Source of the DNA: JAWLBY01 sp041687455
GTDB taxonomy: Bacteria > Pseudomonadota > Gammaproteobacteria > Xanthomonadales > Xanthomonadaceae
Reading direction: 5' to 3'
NCBI GenBank assembly: GCA_041687455.1
Contig: JAWLBY010000001.1
Span: forward strand, 248,001-312,000
Length of the DNA stretch: 64,000 nt
Positions 39,557 to 47,816 of the stretch are shown here, in pieces (positions within the stretch are counted from its first letter, which is position 1; each line of letters opens with the position of its first letter). A program made the position numbers and the translations under genes. The notes below the pieces were generated by a model that did no database searches, was not told where the DNA came from, and saw only the letters and a program-made list of their open reading frames with translations.

Positions 39557-41089
39557 ATGACCGATATCGTGCTGTCCACGCTGAACGCGCGCTACGCGCA
39601 TGCCTCGCTCGGCCTGCGCTACCTGCGCGCCAATCTCGGCGCGCTGCGCGAGCGGTCGTCGATCCACGAATTCGTGATCGGCCAGAAGACCGAGGAGATC
39701 GCCGAGAGGCTGCTGGCCGAGCGGCCGCGGATCCTCGGCCTCGGCGTCTACATCTGGAACGTCGACGAGGCGACCCGGCTGGTCGCGCAACTGAAGGTGC
39801 TGGCGCCGGAGCTGATCATCGTGCTCGGCGGGCCGGAAGTCAGCCACGAGGCCAGCGAGCAGCGGATCTGCGCGCTCGCCGACTACGTGATCAGCGGCTG
39901 GGGCGACGTCGCGTTCGCCGAACTGGCGGCGCTGCTCATCGCCGGCGAACGGCCGGCCGGCAAGCTGATCCCGGGTCGGCAGCCGCCGCTGACCGGGATC
40001 GCGCTGCCCTACGCCGAGTACACCGACGAGGACGTTCGCCAGCGGCACATCTACGTCGAGGCCTCGCGCGGCTGTCCGTTCCGCTGCGAGTTCTGCCTGT
40101 CCTCGCTCGACAGGACCGCCTGGCCGTTTCCGCTCGACGCCTTCATGGCCGAGCTCGAAACGCTGTATCGGCGCGGCGTGCGCCAGTTCAAGTTCGTCGA
40201 CCGCACCTTCAACCTGAAGGTCGACACGTCGCTGCGCATCCTCGAGTTCTTCCTCGACCGCCTCGCCGAGGCCGCCGACGATCCGGTGTTCGTGCATTTC
40301 GAGCTGATTCCGGACCATCTTCCGGATCGGCTGAAGGAAGCGATCGCGCGTTTTCCGGCCGGCACGCTGCAGTTCGAGATCGGCATCCAGACCTTCGACC
40401 CCGAGGTCCAGGCACGCATCTCGCGGCGGCAGAAGAACGACGTCGCCGCCGACAATCTGCGCTGGCTTCGCAGCCACAGCCGTGCGCATCTCCACGTCGA
40501 CCTGATCGCCGGCCTGCCCGGCGAGACGCTCGACAGCTTCGCACGCGGGTTCGACCGGCTGGTCGCGCTGGCGCCGCACGAAATCCAGTTCGGCATCCTG
40601 AAACGGCTGCGCGGCGCACCGATCGCGCGCCACACCGCCGACTTCGGGCTGCGCTTCAGCCCCGACGCACCGTATTCGATCCTCGCCACCGATGCGATCG
40701 ACTTCGCGACCATGCAGCGGCTGACCCGGTTCGCCCGCTACTGGGACGTCGTCGCCAACTCGGGCCGCCATCCACGCGGCCTCGCCCTGCTGCTCGGCGC
40801 CGCGCCCTTCGCGAACTTCCTCGCGTTCGCCGACTGGCTGTACGCGACGACCGGACAAACCCACGCGATCGCGCACGAGCGGCTGGTGCATCTGCTGCAC
40901 GCGCATCTGTGCGCGCGCGGCGAACCGGCCGACGCAGTCGCCCAGGCATTGCTCGGCGATTACCGCGCGGCCGGCGGTCGCAGTCGGCTGCGCTTCGAAA
41001 CCGACGCGCAGCCGCTGCCATTGCCGCAACGGCGAAGCGCGGGCGCCACGCCGAAACGGCAGGCGCGGCATCTGCGCCAGACCGATTGA
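39557..41089 (+). CDS. B12-binding-domain radical SAM protein (DUF4080 type)
   Basis: A 510-residue protein. Residues 1-130 form a cobalamin-binding-like domain (LSTLNARYAHASLGLRYL, IIVLGGPEVSHEAS). The radical SAM core has the iron-sulfur cysteines in EASRGCPFRCEFCLSSL, then FKFVDRTFNLKVD and QFEIGIQTFDPEVQARI. A C-terminal DUF4080-like helical domain follows, with a basic tail. Such proteins are often annotated as B12-dependent methylases, but substrates are not known. The ATG at 39557 is immediately preceded by a palindrome. No accessory gene lies next to it. Confidence 0.88.
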   Translation: MTDIVLSTLNARYAHASLGLRYLRANLGALRERSSIHEFVIGQKTEEIAERLLAERPRILGLGVYIWNVDEATRLVAQLKVLAPELIIVLGGPEVSHEASEQRICALADYVISGWGDVAFAELAALLIAGERPAGKLIPGRQPPLTGIALPYAEYTDEDVRQRHIYVEASRGCPFRCEFCLSSLDRTAWPFPLDAFMAELETLYRRGVRQFKFVDRTFNLKVDTSLRILEFFLDRLAEAADDPVFVHFELIPDHLPDRLKEAIARFPAGTLQFEIGIQTFDPEVQARISRRQKNDVAADNLRWLRSHSRAHLHVDLIAGLPGETLDSFARGFDRLVALAPHEIQFGILKRLRGAPIARHTADFGLRFSPDAPYSILATDAIDFATMQRLTRFARYWDVVANSGRHPRGLALLLGAAPFANFLAFADWLYATTGQTHAIAHERLVHLLHAHLCARGEPADAVAQALLGDYRAAGGRSRLRFETDAQPLPLPQRRSAGATPKRQARHLRQTD

Positions 41090-41098
41090 GCCGCGCGC

Positions 41099-41123
41099 CG
41101 CCGGCCGCCACAATCGGCCGGCG
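41099..41123 (+). terminator. Hairpin after the radical SAM gene
   Basis: A nine-base perfect stem, CGCCGGCCG (41099-41107) and CGGCCGGCG (41115-41123), with a seven-base loop, starts ten bases after the stop. No T run. Confidence 0.4.
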
Positions 41124-41213
41124 ACACGGCCGTGTCCGCATTCCCGAGCCGGTCAGCCGACGCTAACCGGTGCTCGTCCAGCATGCTGATTCGCCTCGAT
41201 GGAGAGTTCCGCC

Positions 41214-41897
41214 ATGCCCCGCAAGACCGTACTCGCCGTGCTGTTGCCGCTGCTGCTCGCGGTCGGCTGCCAGCAGGACAGCAATCCGCCCGATGCCGCG
41301 ATGACGGCGCCGACGCCGTCGGACCCCACCGGCGAGACCTCGACCGCTCGCCCGGCCGAGACGCTGTCGCCGGCCAGCGAGGTCACGCTGCCGGCCAGCG
41401 TGGCGCCGAGCGGCGCAAGCGCACGGATCTCGATGCAACCGACCGACGGCTACAATGCCATCGGCGAACTGCAGTTGAGCGCCGAGCCGTCCGGCCTGCG
41501 GCTGCGCGGCACGATCCGCGGCCTCGCGCCGAACGGTGAGCATGGCTTCCACATCCACCAGACCGGTGACTGCAGCGCCCCGGACGCATCGAGCGCCGGT
41601 GGCCATTTCGCGCCGCAGGGCGAGCCGCACGGCGATCCGCAGGCACCGCCGCATCATGCCGGCGACATGCCGAACCAGCACGCCGATGCCGATGGCGTGA
41701 TCGAAGTCGATCTGTCGCTGCCGCAGCTCGAACTCGGCACCGGCGGCAGCCATGACGTCGCCAACCGCGCGATCGTGCTGCACGCGAAGCGGGACGACTA
41801 CACGACGCAACCGGCCGGCGACTCCGGCGTGCGGATTGCCTGCGGCGTGATCACGCTGGTCGGCGCCGAAACCGGCGAACCGGCCGACAACGACTGA
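41214..41897 (+). CDS. sodC: Cu/Zn superoxide dismutase, lipoprotein
   Basis: A 227-residue precursor. The N-terminus MPRKTVLAVLLPLLLAVGC ends in a lipobox, so it is likely anchored in a membrane facing the periplasm. A Pro/Thr/Ser-rich spacer (about 25-70) precedes the SOD domain. Copper and zinc ligands are visible in GEHGFHIHQTGDCSAP, SAGGHFAPQGEPHG, HHAGDMPN and, near the end, RAIVLHAKRDDY, with the second disulfide cysteine in GVRIACGVI. The ATG at 41214 has GGAGAG upstream. It stands alone. Confidence 0.93.
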   Translation: MPRKTVLAVLLPLLLAVGCQQDSNPPDAAMTAPTPSDPTGETSTARPAETLSPASEVTLPASVAPSGASARISMQPTDGYNAIGELQLSAEPSGLRLRGTIRGLAPNGEHGFHIHQTGDCSAPDASSAGGHFAPQGEPHGDPQAPPHHAGDMPNQHADADGVIEVDLSLPQLELGTGGSHDVANRAIVLHAKRDDYTTQPAGDSGVRIACGVITLVGAETGEPADND

Positions 41898-42083
41898 CCG
41901 GTCGGGCGAGTGGCCGGCCGCGAACGGATGAAAGACTCGAACGCCGTCGCGAGATGGAGTTCGAGCGGCGGCGGCAACGAGCACGGCACGAGCCGTGAGT
42001 TTGCCGGGCCGGGTGACTGCCGCTCGCGCGTCGCGCCACGCAGCCGGCAGAGTCCGGTGCCGGCTATCGCCGGCGGCTTCGTC

Positions 42084-42383
42084 TCAGGCCAGCGTGTCGA
42101 TCAACGTGCCGACCGTGTCGGCGGCGCGCTGCAGGCTCGCCGCATTGGCGCGGAACGCCTGGCCGGCGGCGAGCTGCTCGACGATCTCGGTGACGAGGTC
42201 GGTGCCGGTCGCTTCGCCGCTGCTGACCACCGCGGCGACACCGCCGTCGGGCAGCGCTTCGGTCGTGACCTGCTGCGGCCGGAATTCGGCGGTCGCAACG
42301 TTCGCGATGTTGTGCGCACTGGCCGTCATCCGGAGCTGGGCCGCCTGCAGGCCGGACAACGCGGTCGAGAACATGGCATTCAT
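42084..42383 (-). CDS. Orphan flagellar basal-body rod-like protein
   Basis: A 99-residue protein. The N-terminal part, MFSTALSGLQAAQLRMTASAHNIANVATAEFRPQ, split by the typical ANVxT-like turn, matches the N-terminal motif of flagellar rod/hook proteins (FlgB/FlgC/FlgG). The end, VEQLAAGQAFRANAASLQRAAD, matches the C-terminal rod motif. The middle domain of true rod proteins is missing. No other flagellar gene is nearby. It may be a divergent rod-like protein used elsewhere; the function is unknown. The ATG at 42383 is preferred (a second Met three codons later). Confidence 0.75.
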   Translation of the reverse strand: MNAMFSTALSGLQAAQLRMTASAHNIANVATAEFRPQQVTTEALPDGGVAAVVSSGEATGTDLVTEIVEQLAAGQAFRANAASLQRAADTVGTLIDTLA

Positions 42384-42436
42384 GCCCTTCCTATCGGCCG
42401 TTCGCGGCCGAACTTGAACGAACGAGGAGACTCCGC

Positions 42437-43600
42437 ATGACGACCTTCCGCACTGGCACGCTGGTACTGGCCGCCTGGCTGGCCGGCTGCAGCAACGGCA
42501 CGGCCGGACCGGCACCCGCCGCCGGGGCGACCGAACGCATCGAGAGCCGACTCGGCCCGGTCGAGGTCACCACCGTCGCGGCCGGTCTCGAACACCCGTG
42601 GGGCATGGCGTTCCTGCCCGATGGCGGACTGCTGGTGACCGAGCGACCCGGCCGGCTGCGCCGGCTCGCCGCCGACGGCACGCTGTCGGAACCGCTCGCC
42701 GGCGTGCCGGCGGTGCGCGCGGTCGGCCAGGGCGGCCTGCTCGACGTGCAACTGTCGCCGCAGTTCGACCGCGATCGCTGGGTCTACATCAGCTATGCCG
42801 AACCGGGCGACGGCAACCGCTCCGGCACCGCGGTCGCACGCGGCCGGCTCGACGACGCCGGCCTGCAGGATGTCGAAGTCATCTTCCGTCAGCAGCCGAA
42901 GATCGAGTCCGGCCATCACTACGGCTCGCGGCTGGTGTTCGACCGCGACGGCTACCTGTTCGTCACGCTTGGCGACCGCGGCCAGCGCGCCGCCGCGCAG
43001 GACACGAGCAACCACTTCGGCACGATCGTCCGGCTCCGGCCGGACGGCACGGTGCCGGCCGACAACCCGTTCAGCGGCGATGCCACGGCGCTGCACGAGA
43101 TCTGGTCGTACGGCCACCGCAACGTGCAGGCCGCGGCACTGAATCCGTGGAGCGGCGCGCTGTGGTCGGCCGAACACGGCCCGCGCGGCGGCGACGAGAT
43201 CAACCGGCCGCAGCGCGGCGCGAACTTCGGCTGGCCGAAGGTCACCCACGGCATCGACTATTCCGGTCTGCCAATCCCCGAAGCCGAAGGCACCGCGCTG
43301 CCGGGCATGCAGCCGCCGCTGTTCGTCTGGGAAGTCTCGCCCGCGGTCAGCGGCATGGCGTTCTACGACCACGAGCGCACCCCGGCCTGGCAACGCAGCC
43401 TGTTCGTCGGCGCGCTCGCCCAGCGCGCGCTGATCCGGCTGTCGGTCGACGGCGACCGGATCCGCGAGGAGGAACGGCTGCTCGAAACGCTGCGGCAGCG
43501 GATCCGCGATGTCGAAGTCGGCCCCGACGGCGCACTCTACGTACTGACCGACGAGACCGCCGGCCGGCTGCTGAGACTCGAACTGGCGGCGCAGCAGTAA
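42437..43600 (+). CDS. PQQ-dependent soluble aldose sugar dehydrogenase (YliI-like)
   Basis: A 387-residue precursor with a lipoprotein-type signal (TTFRTGTLVLAAWLAGC). The six-bladed propeller contains the family blocks LEHPWGMAFLPDGGLLVTER, GQGGLLDVQLSPQFD, GSRLVFDRDGYLFVTLGDRG (with catalytic His upstream in SGHHYGSRL), SYGHRNVQAAALNP, SAEHGPRGGDEIN and YDHERTPAW. It should oxidise aldoses in the periplasm with PQQ. The ATG at 42437 follows GAGGAG. It is divergent from the flagellar-like gene across 53 bases. Confidence 0.9.
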   Translation: MTTFRTGTLVLAAWLAGCSNGTAGPAPAAGATERIESRLGPVEVTTVAAGLEHPWGMAFLPDGGLLVTERPGRLRRLAADGTLSEPLAGVPAVRAVGQGGLLDVQLSPQFDRDRWVYISYAEPGDGNRSGTAVARGRLDDAGLQDVEVIFRQQPKIESGHHYGSRLVFDRDGYLFVTLGDRGQRAAAQDTSNHFGTIVRLRPDGTVPADNPFSGDATALHEIWSYGHRNVQAAALNPWSGALWSAEHGPRGGDEINRPQRGANFGWPKVTHGIDYSGLPIPEAEGTALPGMQPPLFVWEVSPAVSGMAFYDHERTPAWQRSLFVGALAQRALIRLSVDGDRIREEERLLETLRQRIRDVEVGPDGALYVLTDETAGRLLRLELAAQQ

Positions 43601-43692
43601 CTGCTGCCTGTGAATTGCCTGCCATCGGCAGTTCGAGCAGGATCGGCTGGGATCCTTCTGCAGCTTTGTGAGCCTTTGCCTGGAGGTCGATC

Positions 43693-44088
43693 GTGAGCCA
43701 TGCATCAGTTCGAGCGGCATGGGGCGCCGCTGTTCTTGCCCTGTTCACTTCCTCGGGTTCCGCAGCCGCACTCCGAGCGAACTACGAGGTAACGCTGGAT
43801 GACGGCGGCAAGACGTACAGCATCCGAACCTCCCAGGCCGCCGACGCCAGCAATCGTTTCGTCGAGGAGCTTGGCCCGTTCAAGCTGGAGATGATCCCGA
43901 CCATCCAGTCGAACGGTGCGTACGCGCTCGACGTCTCGCTGACCCGGAGGGTTTCCTCCCCCGCGGCTGTGGCCCCCGTCTACAGCAAGTCGTTTCCCGG
44001 TGCGCTCGGTGGCCCGCTGGAATTCTCCGCACAGTTCGGGGAGATCCAGGCAACCGGCGCGGTGGTGCTGCATCGGACGGGTGAGTAG
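43693..44088 (+). CDS. Secreted protein of unknown function
   Basis: A 131-residue protein from a GTG start at 43693 with a GGAGGTCG ribosome site. Residues 1-25 are a signal peptide (AAWGAAVLALFTSSGSAAA). The mature part is about 105 residues, beta-rich by its alternation pattern, with no cysteine; I see no known domain. It lies 92 bases after the sugar dehydrogenase gene on the same strand and might be its partner, although the spacing favours a separate unit. Codon use is a little less GC-rich than in its neighbours. Confidence 0.6.
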   Translation: MSHASVRAAWGAAVLALFTSSGSAAALRANYEVTLDDGGKTYSIRTSQAADASNRFVEELGPFKLEMIPTIQSNGAYALDVSLTRRVSSPAAVAPVYSKSFPGALGGPLEFSAQFGEIQATGAVVLHRTGE

Positions 44089-44237
44089 AAGCTGAGTTTC
44101 GTGTGTGGACTCCCGCCGCAAGCAGCACAGGAAATTCTTGATCCTGGCGTGGCGTGAATCGGTAGCAGTCGTGCTTTCGACCTTGCGCTGAACGCCATGC
44201 GTCAGGCCCGGGTCAGTCCCGGAGCGCTCATCCGTTC

Positions 44238-44291
44238 GCGCGTTGACCATCGACACGGATCGACGCCGCTCGCGCGGCGCGCCGGATCATC
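44238..44291. repeat. Direct repeat A, left border of the cyd segment
   Basis: A 54-base stretch repeated at 49848-49904 in the same orientation: four mismatches and one three-base gap by my alignment (shared core CGACGCCGCTCGCGCGGC). The 381 bases between the upstream gene (ends 44088) and ybgE (ends 44470) hold this repeat and no gene. It has no sign of a coding function here. Confidence 0.7.
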
Positions 44292-44390
44292 ATCGGCCGG
44301 CCGGCGTGTCCGGTTGGTCCCGGTCGTCGCGATGCAGAAGGGCACGGTACCGGCGACCATCATTCGGCCGATTGCGGCCTGCGTGAGCGG

Positions 44391-44421
44391 CCGGGCGGAA
44401 CGTGGCGTACGTGTCGCCCGG
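44391..44421 (-). terminator. Hairpin downstream of the cyd operon
   Basis: CCGGGCG (44391-44397) pairs with CGCCCGG (44415-44421) across a 17-base loop, about 50 bases past the ybgE stop on the minus strand. A weak candidate terminator for the operon. Confidence 0.3.
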
Positions 44422-44469
44422 ACGGGCGGCGCGTCTTCGCTTCGGCCCATGCCGGCCCGCGCCCCCCGG

Positions 44470-44724
44470 TCAGCTGACCACCCACCACAGCACCGCCACG
44501 ATAAGCGACAGCGGCCACAGCAGCCATGGCTGCAGCACTGCGCGCAGCCAGGCGCGATCGGGGCGATAGCCCAGGCCATGCACGAACAGGGCCGATACCA
44601 GGATCAGCAGCAGCGGCAGCAACGCATGACCGGCGTGGGCCAGCTCGCGCGCGCGAAGCGCCGGAAGCAGCATCAGCGCCGCTGCCAGGCCGGCAGCCAG
44701 CAGCAGCGACACCATCCGGGCCAC
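44470..44724 (-). CDS. ybgE: Cyd operon membrane protein YbgE-like
   Basis: An 84-residue membrane protein with three hydrophobic helices (about 5-21, 32-50 and 62-82). It is the last gene of the cydP-cydA-cydB-cydX series, 15 bases after cydX, and its size and position fit the cyd operon protein YbgE. The frame opens with GTG at 44724; the ATG at 44715 is also possible. Its role in oxidase assembly is not settled. Confidence 0.65.
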   Translation of the reverse strand: MARMVSLLLAAGLAAALMLLPALRARELAHAGHALLPLLLILVSALFVHGLGYRPDRAWLRAVLQPWLLWPLSLIVAVLWWVVS

Positions 44725-44738
44725 TCAGGCGTATCGCA

Positions 44739-44864
44739 TCAAGGCTGCCGGAAAGGCTCTTTCCGACCAACGGCCTGGTCGGAATGCACCTCGTACCAGA
44801 TCGCGTTGAGGATGCCGAACGCACTGGCGAACGCGAGGCCCAGTATCCAGGCGAAATACCACAT
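44739..44864 (-). CDS. cydX: Cytochrome bd small subunit CydX
   Basis: A 41-residue single-helix protein. MWYFAWILGLAFASAFGILN followed by AIWYE matches the CydX/YbgT family, which binds next to CydA and stabilises the haem site. The ATG shares one base with the cydB stop (TGATG) and has a GGAGGTG ribosome site. The tail of about 16 polar residues is a little longer than the helix needs. It is essential context for calling the operon a functional bd oxidase. Confidence 0.9.
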   Translation of the reverse strand: MWYFAWILGLAFASAFGILNAIWYEVHSDQAVGRKEPFRQP

Positions 44865-45997
44865 CAGTACACCTCCTCCCCGGGCTTGGTTTCTTCCACG
44901 TGGGCGCGGGTCACCTGGCCGCGCATGATGCGGAATGCCCAGGTGCTGTAGGCCAGCACGATAGGCAGGAACACCACGGTCATCAGCAGCATGATCTCCA
45001 GGGTGATGCGGCTGGAGGAAGCGTCCCATACCGTCAAGCCGTGCGACGGGTTTGACGAGGAGGGCATCAGGAACGGGAAAAGGCCGATTCCGCCGGTGAA
45101 GATGATTGCCGTGACTGCAACCCCGCTGGCGATGAAGGCGAGCATGCGTCGGCGCAGCAGCGCCACCGCCAGCAACGACAGCGCCGCCGCGCCAGGTGCG
45201 AGCCAGGTCAACGGATACTCGCGCAGGTTCGACAGCCAGCCTCCCGGCACGCTGGTCACCTGCTTGAGCAGCGGGTTGGTGGCGGCGTCGCCCACCACCG
45301 GGCTGACGATTTCGTGCCCCGGCAGGGCCATCAGCCACAGTCCGCAGGCCGCGAACGCCACCAGGGTGACCAGCGCGGACACGCGGGCGATCCGCTGCGC
45401 GCGCAGCCCCACCGGGTCCTCGATCTTCAGCGCCGCCCAGGTGCCGCCGTGCATGACCAGCATGGCCAGGCTCACCACGCCGGCCAGCAGCGCGAACGGA
45501 TGGAACAGGCCGAAGAAGGAGCCGTCATACACTGGGAGCATGTTCGGCGTGAAATGGAACGGCACGCCCAGGAACAGGTTGCCGAAGGCCACGCCGAACA
45601 CCAGCGACGGCACCACGCCGGCGATGGTGAGCGCCCAATCCCATGTATCGCGCCAGCGCGGCGAGGTCAGCTTGCCACGGAAGTTGAAGCCGACCGGGCG
45701 CAGGATCAGCGCCAGCAGCACCAGCAGCATCGCGAAATAGAAGCCGGAGAACGAGGTGGCATACAGCACCGGCCAGGCCGCGAAGATCGCGCCGCCGCCC
45801 AGGATGAACCACACCTGGTGGCCCTCCCAGTGCGGCTCGATCGACTCCAGTGCCATGCGCCGCTCCACATCGTCCTTGCCGATGAAGCGCAGGATCGCCC
45901 CCACGCCCAGGTCGTAGCCGTCGGTGACGGCGAAGCCGATCAGCAGCACGCCCAGCAACAGCCACCAGACCAGCCGTAGCGTTTCGTAATCAAGCAT
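44864..45997 (-). CDS. cydB: Cytochrome bd quinol oxidase subunit II
   Basis: A 377-residue protein with about eight to nine membrane helices, as expected for CydB (379 in E. coli). It starts MLDYETLRLVWWLLLGVLLIG and has FAVTDGYDLGVGAILRFIG, then EPHWEGHQVWFILGGGAIFAAWP, conserved blocks of the family, and VWDASSSRITL near the end. It dimerises with CydA. It overlaps cydA by eight bases and cydX by one. Confidence 0.95.
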   Translation of the reverse strand: MLDYETLRLVWWLLLGVLLIGFAVTDGYDLGVGAILRFIGKDDVERRMALESIEPHWEGHQVWFILGGGAIFAAWPVLYATSFSGFYFAMLLVLLALILRPVGFNFRGKLTSPRWRDTWDWALTIAGVVPSLVFGVAFGNLFLGVPFHFTPNMLPVYDGSFFGLFHPFALLAGVVSLAMLVMHGGTWAALKIEDPVGLRAQRIARVSALVTLVAFAACGLWLMALPGHEIVSPVVGDAATNPLLKQVTSVPGGWLSNLREYPLTWLAPGAAALSLLAVALLRRRMLAFIASGVAVTAIIFTGGIGLFPFLMPSSSNPSHGLTVWDASSSRITLEIMLLMTVVFLPIVLAYSTWAFRIMRGQVTRAHVEETKPGEEVY

Positions 45998-47558
45998 CGA
46001 CGTTCTCCGCTTCGCCGGTTGACCGCTTCAGCGGCCAGAAGTTGAGGTTGTCGGGACCGGCGATCACCGTCCGCCGCATCAGCATCACGTCCACCACCGC
46101 CAGTGCGGTGTACAGCACCACGAAACCGGCAAGGCTGCCGGTCACCTGTGCCACGCTGGTGGAGGACACGCCCAGGAAGGTGGGCAGCACACCATCGATC
46201 GCCCACGGCTGCCGCCCATACTCGGCGACGATCCAGCCCAGCTCCGCTGCGATCCACGGCAGCGGCAGCGACCACATCGCGATCCTCAGGAAGCGTCGGT
46301 TGTCGGTGCGCCGCTTCGACACAAGGTAGAAGGCCCAGGCGAACAGGGCGATGAAGTAGAAACCGATCGCCACCATCAACCGGAACGACCAGAACAGCAC
46401 CGGTACGTTGGGCACGGTACTCCAGGCTGCCTTCTCGATGACCGCCTCATCCGCCTTGGCCGGGTCGTCGACGTAGCGCAGCGTGAGCAAGCCGAAGCCG
46501 AGGTGCTCGCGCAGGGCCAGGAAGGCGGCGCGCTTGTCCGGGTTGTCCTTGTCGGCGCGCACGTCCTGCAGCGCCTTGTAGGCCTGGATGCCCAGGCGGA
46601 CTCGTTCCTTGTTCAGTTCGACAAGCGGGTTGATGCCGGGCACCTCCTCGCTGAAGGAGCGCGTCGCGATCAGCCCCAGCGCCCATGGCACCCTGAGCGC
46701 CATGTCGGTCGTGCGGTCCTCCATGTTGGGCAGGCCGACCGCGGTGAAGGCGGCGGGTGCCGGTTGCGTCTCCCATTCGGCCTCGATCGCGGCGACCTTC
46801 ATCTTCTGGTTCTCCGAGGCGGTGTAACCGCTCTCGTCGCCCAGCACCACCACCGACAGCGCCGAGGCCAGTCCAAAGCTCGCCGCCACCGCCATCGAGC
46901 GTCGCGCGAAGGGCAGGTTGCGGCCTCTGAGCAGGTACCAGGCGCTGATTGAAAGCACGAACATCGAGCCGGTCATGTAGCCCGCGCTGACCGTATGCAC
47001 GAACTTGGACTGCGCGACCGGATTGAGCAGCACCATCCCGAAATCGGTCACCTCCATGCGCATGGTCTCGAAGTTGAACTCGGCGCCGATCGGATACTGC
47101 ATCCACGCGTTGGCGATCAGGATCCACAACGCCGACAGGTTGGCGCCCAGCGCCACCAGCCAGGTCACCACCAGGTGCTGGAGCCGGCTCATGCGGTTCC
47201 AGCCGAAAAAGAACAGGCCGACGAAGGTGCTCTCGAGGAAGAACGCCATCAGGCCCTCGATCGCCAGCGGGGCGCCGAAGATGTCGCCAACGTAATGCGA
47301 GTAGTAGGCCCAGTTCGTTCCGAACTGGAACTCCATGGTGATGCCGGTGGCCACGCCCATCGCGAAGTTGATGCCGAACAGCACGCCCCAGAACTTGGTC
47401 ATCTGGCGCCAGATTTCCCGCCCGGTCATCACGTACACGCTTTCCATGATCGCCATGATCAGCGACAGGCCGAGCGTGAGCGGCACGAACAGGAAGTGGT
47501 ACATCGCGGTGATCGCGAACTGCAGCCGGGACAGATCCACTACAAGCAGGTCGGGCAT
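45990..47558 (-). CDS. cydA: Cytochrome bd quinol oxidase subunit I
   Basis: A 522-residue protein, the same length as E. coli CydA and therefore of the long Q-loop type. The start VVDLSRLQFAITAMYHFLFV has the haem-ligand His in AMYHF, and GWNRMSRLQH and the quinol-binding loop (about residues 250-380, with GVLFGINFAMG before it) follow. It binds haems b558, b595 and d and reduces oxygen at low tension without pumping protons. The gene lies six bases after cydP and overlaps cydB. Confidence 0.95.
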   Translation of the reverse strand: MPDLLVVDLSRLQFAITAMYHFLFVPLTLGLSLIMAIMESVYVMTGREIWRQMTKFWGVLFGINFAMGVATGITMEFQFGTNWAYYSHYVGDIFGAPLAIEGLMAFFLESTFVGLFFFGWNRMSRLQHLVVTWLVALGANLSALWILIANAWMQYPIGAEFNFETMRMEVTDFGMVLLNPVAQSKFVHTVSAGYMTGSMFVLSISAWYLLRGRNLPFARRSMAVAASFGLASALSVVVLGDESGYTASENQKMKVAAIEAEWETQPAPAAFTAVGLPNMEDRTTDMALRVPWALGLIATRSFSEEVPGINPLVELNKERVRLGIQAYKALQDVRADKDNPDKRAAFLALREHLGFGLLTLRYVDDPAKADEAVIEKAAWSTVPNVPVLFWSFRLMVAIGFYFIALFAWAFYLVSKRRTDNRRFLRIAMWSLPLPWIAAELGWIVAEYGRQPWAIDGVLPTFLGVSSTSVAQVTGSLAGFVVLYTALAVVDVMLMRRTVIAGPDNLNFWPLKRSTGEAENVDA

Positions 47559-47564
47559 GACGGT

Positions 47565-47816
47565 CTACTCGTTGCGAAACAGAAGGCGGTCCACGCGATC
47601 GGGCGTCACGTCGGGACGATGCGCGGTGGAAAAGAACAGGAGGTAGAGCAGCGCCAGGAAAACGATCTTGGCGACGATCAGCACCGCAAGATGACGGCGG
47701 ATGCGGGCGAGGAAAGACCCGCCGTGGTCGGTCCCGGGCGGCGGATTCTGAGGGGAGTTTGTTGCGGCTGCCGGTTCGTTGGCGTGCCGCGGCACGGGTT
47801 GCGCGATGGGCGTCAT
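47565..47816 (-). CDS. cydP: Putative bd oxidase small subunit CydP
   Basis: An 83-residue protein. A Pro/Asn-rich N-terminal 35 residues leads to RIRRHLAVLIVAKIVFLALL and YLLFFSTAHRPDVTPD, the compact pattern of the cytochrome oxidase putative small subunit CydP: basic residues, one membrane helix and an FFS-x-A-H-R-P ending. It lies directly upstream of cydA with a six-base gap. The family's role is only predicted; some versions lack the N-terminal extension seen here. The ATG at 47816 is used. Confidence 0.8.
   Translation of the reverse strand: MTPIAQPVPRHANEPAAATNSPQNPPPGTDHGGSFLARIRRHLAVLIVAKIVFLALLYLLFFSTAHRPDVTPDRVDRLLFRNE

Noticed and set aside
44202..44579. Minus-strand open frame downstream of ybgE
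   Set aside because: It overlaps ybgE in another frame and covers the direct repeat; no start with ribosome site or domain.
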